Origin: Ningiella ruwaisensis
GTDB taxonomy: Bacteria > Pseudomonadota > Gammaproteobacteria > Enterobacterales > Alteromonadaceae
DNA: 64,000 nucleotides
Assembly: GCF_004798935.1 (NCBI RefSeq)
Contig: NZ_RAHT01000001.1
Span: 186,001-250,000, forward strand
Direction of reading: 5' to 3'
Translations under genes and position numbers: made by a program
The notes under the pieces: model-generated
The model's input: only the letters and a program-made list of their open reading frames with translations
Told to the model about the DNA's origin: nothing
The model's database searches: none
Part shown: positions 57,197-64,000 of the stretch, piece after piece
Numbering within the stretch: position 1 is the stretch's first letter
How the letters are laid out: every line of letters starts with the position of its first letter

Positions 57197-59629
57197 TTAA
57201 ATTGGGGAACCTGGCGGTAGCGGTATAATTTGCGTCGCTAATGGCCATACTCCATGCTCCCAATAATGCGCGATATGCCTAAGCAAGACTTTTGCTTCGG
57301 CATTTCTGCGCATTTTACTTAAGCTGTCCTCATATTCCATCAACTGCGCTTGCATGGCGACTTTTACTTCAGGCGCCAGTAAATCTGAGCTTAAAGCATC
57401 AAAAAAGGCGCTTAGCGTGACGTATCGTATGCGATTTGCAAGCGCCGCAGCTTGAGACTCATTCTTGCCTGACTTATCGCTTTTTAGAACGAGCTCATCA
57501 AAAACGCGTTCAAGCAGCATTTCTATGCTCGGGATATTTTCATTCTGACTATGCTGGTAATACAAACGATTCAAACGTTCTGGTGTTAATAAAATCGTCA
57601 TAGAATATCCTGCGGCAGATTCTGCTGCCGTTATCGGATCAAATGCAATCCCCATTCTTGACCCCATAGACTCTCGATTGCGTGCACTCCCATACGCTTT
57701 AGGCGGTATGAGATTGAGCAAGTTCTGAGGCAAAGATAAATACTCAACGCTGGCACTTTGCACCATAAGCTCAAGCGCTTGTTTTTGAATGTCGGCGTTT
57801 ACCGCGCTTACCGAAGGTGCCTCTTCGTTTGCTTGTTTCACGGCATATTCGTAATTTATGCCGGATATCTGTTTTACTAAAGCATCTAACTGATAGCGAT
57901 GCGCATAATAAATAGGGACAAGGCGCTCTTCAAGGGAGGAGTAAACTTCTCCAACCGGCAGGGAATTAACGCCAAAATTATTAAGCGCAAACTTACGCAG
58001 TTCGCTTATGCGTTTAAATTCAGCAATCGGATCTGCGCCGTTGTCCCACAAATGCCCATCGGCAGACGCTCTTTTTGGAATACGGGCATCCGGATCAGAC
58101 TTATACAGAAAACCTTTCTCCTTCGCCTCATCTACTAATGCCTGCAATGCCTCTTTTTCATCTACCGATGTGGGAAAATCCTGATATCCATACGCCACAA
58201 CATATTTATCCCACTCACCAATGCCTTTATCGTAGGCATCAGAGAAATTGATTTTGCCGTCTTCAAGTGTTACTAGCGGATGCGGATAATCCATAACCGA
58301 CGCTCTGTCGTTTTCGCTTGCAGCGAAGTTATGCGCAATACCGAGGGTATGCCCTACTTCGTGGGCCGATAATTGACGTATTCTATCCAGTGCCAAATTA
58401 ATTTGCTCACTCGTATCCGCATTCTCTGAGTCAAACGGGCTGCTTAATCCTAATGCAATCAAGTAGTCTTGCCTTACTCGCAGAGACCCCAGAGTCACAT
58501 GCCCTTTGATGATTTCACCGGTTCGTGGATCAACTACCGACGAACCATATGACCAGCCGCGCGTTGCTCGATGCACCCATTGGATTACGTTGTATCGGAC
58601 ATCCATTGGATCGGCATCTTCAGGCAGCACTTTTACTTGAAATGCATTTTTATAGCCAGCAGCTTCAAAGGCTTGATCCCACCAGAGCGCCCCATCTTTA
58701 AGCGCGGTCATTATTGGCTCAGGTATGCCAGGATCAAGATAATAAACAATGGGCTCAACGGCTTCACTTTGTTCTGCTGAAGGATCTTTTTTCGACAAAC
58801 GATGACGAGGAATATATTTCACCTCCATGTTTTGTTCAATTGCTACGCTATAGTCAAAATAACTATGCTTCCAAAATCCGGAAAATGGGTGAAAAGCGCG
58901 AGGCGTATAATCATCGTCAGGCAAGGCAATAAAAGAGTGGTGTAAATGAACAGTCACGCTTTTCGCATCAGGGGTAACATCTTGAATGTATTGCCCTTTA
59001 GCTTCTCCTGCAAAGGTAACGAGCGCCTCAAGCTCCGTGTTTTTTTCAAAAGATTTTGTGCGCGTTAAGTATATTCCGCTTCGGCTTGAATCAACGGCAT
59101 AGCTCCCTTGCCCTCGTGTATTTAAACGCTCGCTGATACCGTGAATATCTGACAGCAAAAAGTCCGTATAATTAAACTGCACAGTCTGCGCATCTTCTTG
59201 TGATACTGTAAATCCGGCAATTACAGAATCTGCAAAAGCTTCATCAATACTCAGGCGTTCAGCAGCATTTGAGGTATTTGCGCGATACGCGGTATTGCTT
59301 TGTACCAATAAGATTTTATTACCAAAACGAGAGAATTTAACGAGCCGGGTTTCTCCCAATTGACCGCGATCCAGGCCAATATCATTTGAACCGATTCCGC
59401 GAGGTAAACTGCTTTGAAAAATCATTTCCTGCTCAAGTTGTGACTTATCTAATCGCAACGATACAGCATCTGTTTTTGCATCATAAATGATATCAATAAA
59501 GCCTTCCTGAAGCGTTGTTTGAGCATTTGCTCTAACGCTAAAAAGCACTAAAGACAAACTGATCAGTAAAATTATCTTAAGTAAAGCAAAAACGCGGCTC
59601 AGCGTTTTAATCGGTGCGCTAGTTTTCAA
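57197..59629 (-). CDS. Secreted zinc-dependent metalloprotease (DUF5117-type)
   Basis: 810 residues. A signal peptide (about 1-36, ending RANA) precedes a DUF5117-like N-terminal region and a metzincin-type domain with HEVGHTLGIAH (His 423, Glu 424, His 427, His 433). YNVIQWVHRATRGWSYGSSV and GHVTLGSLRVRQDYL upstream are conserved in the family. Probably periplasmic or exported. No partner gene is seen next to it. Confidence 0.88.
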   Translation of the reverse strand: MKTSAPIKTLSRVFALLKIILLISLSLVLFSVRANAQTTLQEGFIDIIYDAKTDAVSLRLDKSQLEQEMIFQSSLPRGIGSNDIGLDRGQLGETRLVKFSRFGNKILLVQSNTAYRANTSNAAERLSIDEAFADSVIAGFTVSQEDAQTVQFNYTDFLLSDIHGISERLNTRGQGSYAVDSSRSGIYLTRTKSFEKNTELEALVTFAGEAKGQYIQDVTPDAKSVTVHLHHSFIALPDDDYTPRAFHPFSGFWKHSYFDYSVAIEQNMEVKYIPRHRLSKKDPSAEQSEAVEPIVYYLDPGIPEPIMTALKDGALWWDQAFEAAGYKNAFQVKVLPEDADPMDVRYNVIQWVHRATRGWSYGSSVVDPRTGEIIKGHVTLGSLRVRQDYLIALGLSSPFDSENADTSEQINLALDRIRQLSAHEVGHTLGIAHNFAASENDRASVMDYPHPLVTLEDGKINFSDAYDKGIGEWDKYVVAYGYQDFPTSVDEKEALQALVDEAKEKGFLYKSDPDARIPKRASADGHLWDNGADPIAEFKRISELRKFALNNFGVNSLPVGEVYSSLEERLVPIYYAHRYQLDALVKQISGINYEYAVKQANEEAPSVSAVNADIQKQALELMVQSASVEYLSLPQNLLNLIPPKAYGSARNRESMGSRMGIAFDPITAAESAAGYSMTILLTPERLNRLYYQHSQNENIPSIEMLLERVFDELVLKSDKSGKNESQAAALANRIRYVTLSAFFDALSSDLLAPEVKVAMQAQLMEYEDSLSKMRRNAEAKVLLRHIAHYWEHGVWPLATQIIPLPPGSPI

Positions 59630-59798
59630 TGTTTATCCCTCTTTTTATTAATCACTTATTCGTCGAAACGTTCTTATCACTACTTTTTACCAAGATAAGT
59701 GCACTTGCTTTGATCTGCATCATCACTTCAATGCCACCTAAGCCTTATATTAGCCTAAGCTAAAAAGCAGATATACCACCAGGCAGGTATCAGCTAGT

Positions 59799-60239
59799 AT
59801 GACCGACAATCACCATACAGACAACGTGCGTCAGATATCAAGCGCCAGCAAGCTTGAAAACGCTAAGCTTGAATCAACTCATTCCCAAGCGCTACTCACG
59901 CTCGTTATTGATGAAAAAACCGATATTGCGATGGCAGACAAACCCATATTTGGCGCAACGGTGACTATTCGTGATGATATCAATACCTTAGTTGGAAAGA
60001 TCCTGGAAAAAGGTTGTGTATTAGGCTGGCTGAATTACGTTGATGTAACAAAATTTGCTTGCATTACTCATACGCGACACTATCTGGAAGCCAGTCATTA
60101 TTTTTACGCAGAATCCAATCAACTCAAACTCTCTCAACGTCTCATTTTGCATCATGTAGACACTGCTATGAGCAAGTCCAAGCAGCTATTTACCTTTAGT
60201 TGTGCGGATGGCAAATCACATACCTTTGCCAGCGCCTGA
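59799..60239 (+). CDS. Conserved-looking protein of unknown function
   Basis: 146 residues, not recognised. There is no signal peptide or membrane segment. The N-terminal 25 residues are polar; the rest (SQALLTLVIDEKTDIAMADK and ATVTIRDDINTLVGKILEKG) looks like an alternating beta/alpha domain ending LFTFSCADGKSHTFASA. Only a weak Shine-Dalgarno (CAGGTATCAG) precedes ATG 59799. It is divergent from the metalloprotease gene and converges with recD. A coding origin is supported mainly by length and position. Confidence 0.55.
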   Translation: MTDNHHTDNVRQISSASKLENAKLESTHSQALLTLVIDEKTDIAMADKPIFGATVTIRDDINTLVGKILEKGCVLGWLNYVDVTKFACITHTRHYLEASHYFYAESNQLKLSQRLILHHVDTAMSKSKQLFTFSCADGKSHTFASA

Positions 60240-60288
60240 TACTGATACTGATAAATGCGCTCAAGTACCGCAACGATGACTCATTAGA

Positions 60289-62340
60289 TTAGGTCAAATA
60301 TTCTTTAATTCCACTCACTCGATGAACCTGCTTTTTAATTGCGCTTTTTAAGGTTTGCTCATCCGCAATAATTCGCACTGAGTCTTTTGCTCGTGTTACG
60401 CCGGTATAAAGCAGAGCGCGCGTGGCATACCGCTGAGATGATTCTGGCAGAATAATATCTACATGTTTAAACTCAGAACCCTGCGTTTTATGTATAGTCA
60501 TAGCATAGGTCAGTTCGTAGGCAGGCAAGGTATATATCGACAATTTATCAAAGCCATCTCCTGATTTACTGGGAAAGAAAGCCCACAAATCAGCCGCCTT
60601 AGACATACCTTCTTTTTGTTCAAGCGAATTGTATGCTTCGTCATGCCATAAAAACCCTACATCGCCGTTAAACAAACCCAAATTATAATCATTTTGTGTC
60701 ACCAAAATCGGTTTGCCTAAATAAGCTTGACCCACTTGCACCTGTGCATACCTTGTCGCCAGCCCTTGTTCAATGAGTTGATTTACATGCTCAGTGCCAG
60801 CAAAACCCCTGCGATTAGGAAGCAAACAAGCATACGATGAAATAGCTTGCCACGCCTGTTCGAGGCTTGTTGCAGTGAACAAGGCATGGTAGTTATGCAG
60901 CAGTTCGTCAGTGATTAGTTTACTTAGCGCGCTTGAGTTGACTTGGCTTATGTGTTGCTGAACCCATTGTGCGTAAAGAGCATTTGGTTCTGAAGCAGCT
61001 GCCTGAGATGTCAACTTGAGACAAGACATGGTGTCAGCCACATTTCCTTCTAACACGGCCTCAGCTAATCTCACTATTTCACCGTTACTTCGCCTTACCG
61101 CTTGCAAACGCACCACATAATCTAAAGATGCCTTGGGTTGACCATCATCGCACCTGGCAATTAAAAAGGGATTCTGGCTGGAGTATTTGGCAAGTCTGCT
61201 CGTTGAAATTGTCTTTGGCGCAATGGCAACTAAATCGGCAAGAAGGCTTCCGGTTTCAACCGAAGGTAATTGATTAGGATCTCCCACCAGCACTATTTTG
61301 CAGTCTTCAGGAAGCGCACTGAAAAGCCGATGCATTAAGGCCAAATCAACCATCGATGCCTCATCTACAATGACACAGTCAAGATTTAACTTTCTAAATT
61401 CATCATACTTGCTGCCACCGTGACTGGGGTTGATCCCAAGCAAACGGTGAATGGTTTGAATTTGCATCTGAGCGAGTTGCTGAAGTAGTGGAGTTTGAAG
61501 CGTTTTTTCCAATGCTGTAAATTCATGTTGCATCGAGTTAAACAAACGATTTACCGCCTTCCCTGTTGGCGCTAACAAAGCTATTTTTGACGCGTGTATT
61601 TTGCTTTCGCTGGCGCACAACAAAAAGGCTACCAAGCGACTCAGTGTATAGGTTTTTCCGGTACCTGCTCCGCCGGTTATAATCGAAAACTGATTATATA
61701 AAGCATGCATTACTGCAACTTGTTGCCAATCAGTTTCTAATTCATCACTACTCCTTTTAAAAAGTCGGGGCCATAAATCCTTAAAGTGTTTTTCGCTAAA
61801 GGCGCTTTCAAAGCAATTGATATTTAAACGTCTGCGCACTTGCGCACAAAAAGATTGTTCAAATACCCAAAATCGTCGCGTATATAACGCTTTTTCACTC
61901 AGTGTAATTCCGTCTACTTCACTTAATACATTTTTTAAACCAGACAGTCTTTGCTCAAGGGCCTTTATGTCACTGAAGTCTTGTGGAAAAACGCTCTGTG
62001 ACTCGCCCCTTGACCAAAAATCAGGTGAAGTAAGGTCGCTAAACGCTAAACAGGTATTGCCTCGTCTTTGTGCAATATTTAAGGCGATAAATAAATAAAA
62101 CAGAAAATGTGCGTCTTGTTGCAAGTTATCAGCAGCGGGCCTTTCGTTTGCAAGCGAAATAGAAGGCAAAGTCTCAATGTGCTGCAAGCAAAGTCCGGTC
62201 AAATAACTCGCCATATAGAAGTCAATAGCTTCGATGTCTTCAATACTTTCCTGAAGCACAAGCATCATTTCATCGACACTTTCGAAAGGGAGCTTGATTA
62301 ACCTGTTCTTGCTGCCAAATTCTGTATGCAAAATACCCAT
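60289..62340 (-). CDS. recD: RecBCD enzyme subunit RecD
   Basis: 683 residues; the 5'-3' helicase subunit of RecBCD. Walker A GGAGTGKTYTL is at residues 223-233, VIVDEASMVDLALM (Walker B) and LVGDPNQLPSVETGSLLADL follow, and near the C-terminus TYAMTIHKTQGSEFKHV and LYTGVTRAKDSVRI. I start at ATG 62340 (GAGAG 8 bases upstream); a TTG at 62355, directly after the recB stop, would add 5 residues. E. coli RecD is 608 residues; the extra length lies in the N-terminal part. It follows recB immediately. Confidence 0.95.
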   Translation of the reverse strand: MGILHTEFGSKNRLIKLPFESVDEMMLVLQESIEDIEAIDFYMASYLTGLCLQHIETLPSISLANERPAADNLQQDAHFLFYLFIALNIAQRRGNTCLAFSDLTSPDFWSRGESQSVFPQDFSDIKALEQRLSGLKNVLSEVDGITLSEKALYTRRFWVFEQSFCAQVRRRLNINCFESAFSEKHFKDLWPRLFKRSSDELETDWQQVAVMHALYNQFSIITGGAGTGKTYTLSRLVAFLLCASESKIHASKIALLAPTGKAVNRLFNSMQHEFTALEKTLQTPLLQQLAQMQIQTIHRLLGINPSHGGSKYDEFRKLNLDCVIVDEASMVDLALMHRLFSALPEDCKIVLVGDPNQLPSVETGSLLADLVAIAPKTISTSRLAKYSSQNPFLIARCDDGQPKASLDYVVRLQAVRRSNGEIVRLAEAVLEGNVADTMSCLKLTSQAAASEPNALYAQWVQQHISQVNSSALSKLITDELLHNYHALFTATSLEQAWQAISSYACLLPNRRGFAGTEHVNQLIEQGLATRYAQVQVGQAYLGKPILVTQNDYNLGLFNGDVGFLWHDEAYNSLEQKEGMSKAADLWAFFPSKSGDGFDKLSIYTLPAYELTYAMTIHKTQGSEFKHVDIILPESSQRYATRALLYTGVTRAKDSVRIIADEQTLKSAIKKQVHRVSGIKEYLT

Positions 62341-62355
62341 GAATGAGTCTCTCAA

Positions 62356-64000
62356 TTATCCTTCGGTTATTTTATTGTTATCATGCGTAGTTGCCGCGAA
62401 TGCATGATCGAGCTCTTCAATTAACTCAAGGGGGATCTCGGTAAAATATATACCTGTTTGCTTATTTACATCTGTGATGACACTTGCCTTATCTTCCTCA
62501 CAAGCCTGCATCCCCCGAAGATACAAATAAAGAACGCCGCCAAAATGCGTCTTAAATTCATAGTTTTCAAGCGTAGATTTCAAGTAGCGGTGCATGGCAA
62601 GACTGTAAAGTAAATATTGTAAGTCGTAGTCATGCATTTGAATGTTCCGGGCAATCTTGTCGGGAAGATAATCCTCGAAGCGATTGCCTAAATGAGTGGA
62701 CTTATAGTCACAAACATAGAACTTCCCCCTGTATTCAAAACTTAAATCAATAAAGCCGTGTAACATTCCATCTAATTGGTCGTAAGAAATCGCCTTGGCA
62801 GGCGTTTTAGAAAAACGATAATGCTGACTAACAGCATCACGATGGCGATTCAAACAAGCTTGCAGTGCTTTTGCATGAAGTTTTTGAATAGGTAGATAAA
62901 ATTCAGCTTCTTTCAAACATTTATTACTATCAAGGTGTTTGAGCGAAAAGCTAAGCGTATTTTTTGCCTGCACATCGGGCTGCGTTTCCCAACTAAGAAT
63001 TACAGTGGCGTTTAGAATATTTTGCATCCAATCAGCAAACGCTTTTTGTAGGGAATGAGTATCTGCTTCGTTCAGTAATAACGACTGTTGTGTCTTTCTC
63101 GCCTTGTTACCTGCGATAGTGCTTAAAAAATTAGGGTATTTTTGCTCAATTTTAGTCAAAAGTTCATCATAATCTGCTTGAGAAAAATCCAGCCATTCCA
63201 AACAATCGTGCAAGATATTGCCGCTGAGCGCGCCTTTTATCATACTAAAACGCATTGTTTCTGATTCGGTTTCCACTTGCTCTTTGATACCTGACTGCGA
63301 CACTTCATCCTCATGGTCTTTATTGGTGTATGAAAGCGCGCTATCAGTCGAATCGAGCTGATTTTGCAAATGCATGGATTTTGATAGTTGTGTGAATGAG
63401 CTCATAAACCACGATTGTGTAATACTGCGAGAGAGCGTATTCACTCGAATTTCGACCTCATCATTTACAGGGGCTTTATGCACAGGCTGGCATACATCAC
63501 TTGCCATGCGCATGCTAATTACCTCGGTAGAGCTAAGATATTTTTGTTCAAACATATGTGCTAACTTTGCCCCGAAATTAATTTGAGGCTCAGTTTGGTC
63601 AGACGATTTATTTAAAATATCGCTCTGTTTATTGGCATTTATTTTGGCATTTATCAATTCGTTTGTAGATTCGCTTAAGGCAAACAGTCGGTGTATAGCA
63701 CTTTCATGCATGTTCTCGCTCACGAGCATGCCCAAATAGCATCTATAAATTGGGCGAGTCAAAGCCACGTATAATAAGCGAGTATCTTCTGCTATGTCTT
63801 CGCGCTCAGCGCGTTCCTCACTTGCTTGCGTAGGCCCCAAACGCATAACCAAGGCGTCATTGCTATCGTGATATCTCAGCGCGACTTTGGTGCTTTTACT
63901 TCTTAGCGTGTTGGCAAATGGGAGAAAAACAATCGGGTACTCAAGACCTTTTGATTTATGCTGCGTGACAATTTTAATTAGCCCATCGTCACTTTCCAGG
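62356..64000 (-). CDS. recB: RecBCD enzyme subunit RecB, C-terminal part (cut by window edge)
   Basis: About 547 codons at the 3' end of recB; the 5' part lies beyond base 64000. At the edge the helicase motif V region reads VTQHKSKGLEYPIVFLPF, then TRLLYVALTRP (motif VI). The C-terminal nuclease domain contains LHDCLEWLDF, GMLHGFIDLSFEYRGKFYVCDYKST (the GxID...DYK nuclease residues) and NIQMHDYDLQYLLYSLAMHRYL. The frame stays open to the window edge. recB directly precedes recD. Confidence 0.95.
   Translation of the reverse strand, partial: LESDDGLIKIVTQHKSKGLEYPIVFLPFANTLRSKSTKVALRYHDSNDALVMRLGPTQASEERAEREDIAEDTRLLYVALTRPIYRCYLGMLVSENMHESAIHRLFALSESTNELINAKINANKQSDILNKSSDQTEPQINFGAKLAHMFEQKYLSSTEVISMRMASDVCQPVHKAPVNDEVEIRVNTLSRSITQSWFMSSFTQLSKSMHLQNQLDSTDSALSYTNKDHEDEVSQSGIKEQVETESETMRFSMIKGALSGNILHDCLEWLDFSQADYDELLTKIEQKYPNFLSTIAGNKARKTQQSLLLNEADTHSLQKAFADWMQNILNATVILSWETQPDVQAKNTLSFSLKHLDSNKCLKEAEFYLPIQKLHAKALQACLNRHRDAVSQHYRFSKTPAKAISYDQLDGMLHGFIDLSFEYRGKFYVCDYKSTHLGNRFEDYLPDKIARNIQMHDYDLQYLLYSLAMHRYLKSTLENYEFKTHFGGVLYLYLRGMQACEEDKASVITDVNKQTGIYFTEIPLELIEELDHAFAATTHDNNKITEG

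Overview
The window is a gene-dense chromosomal stretch of a marine-type gammaproteobacterium, most likely Alteromonadales (Alteromonas/Glaciecola/Paraglaciecola-like). The reasons are the gcvA-ygdD-rlmM block, the rimP-nusA-infB-rbfA-truB-rpsO cluster, a PpsA/PpsR pair, a YdiJ-type oxidoreductase, a tmRNA whose tag reads ANDENYALAA, an encoded-CCA initiator tRNA, large TonB receptors and a moderately low G+C content. This placement is an inference from gene content and protein similarity recalled from memory; no search was run.

Layout. 1-5 kb: the 5' half of pgm (minus), then a MoxR ATPase / DUF58 / transglutaminase operon (plus). 5-10 kb: a stand-alone second EF-G, then rlmM, ygdD and gcvA in the order known from E. 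coli. 10-18.3 kb: small unknown genes, ydiJ, ppsA with its regulator ppsR divergent, and ratB/ratA. 18.4-22.2 kb: smpB and ssrA, the two trans-translation partners, separated by a Met-rich TonB receptor and a small secreted protein. 22.2-25.5 kb: a periplasmic binding protein translationally coupled to a membrane PAS-GGDEF-EAL protein. 25.7-33.4 kb: the translation/transcription cluster rpsO to rimP (minus), preceded by a long structured leader. It ends at a terminator where pnp would be expected. 33.4-37.5 kb: a chemoreceptor with a 45-residue HAMP repeat array and a DUF900 hydrolase. 37.5-39.85 kb: an AT-rich spacer, a hipB-hipA kinase module with four operator copies, and the initiator tRNA gene. 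40-55.5 kb: a catabolic region with a pterin dehydratase, a 904-residue TonB receptor, a MaoC hydratase, a LysR regulator, two acyl-CoA dehydrogenases, a fused enoyl-CoA hydratase/3-hydroxyacyl-CoA dehydrogenase, two alpha/beta hydrolases (one a haloalkane dehalogenase homologue), an SDR, a quinone oxidoreductase and a histidine phosphatase. 55.5-64 kb: hemN behind an FNR-type site, a secreted zinc metalloprotease, an unknown gene, recD and the 3' part of recB.

How the genes work together. The core parts are conventional: translation initiation and ribosome maturation, gluconeogenic PEP synthesis with its bifunctional regulator, trans-translation, and RecBCD repair. The accessory parts are beta-oxidation-like catabolism, a likely metal (copper?) uptake receptor, c-di-GMP and chemotaxis signalling, and a HipA-type kinase module. 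I found no phage genes, transposase, integrase or CRISPR array. I found no clearly novel multi-gene system. The strongest leads are regulatory: the four-site hipBA control region, the rimP leader, an apparently leaderless smpB and an FNR-type hemN promoter. Two unusual gene arrangements also stand out: the binding protein coupled to the GGDEF-EAL protein, and the poly-HAMP chemoreceptor.
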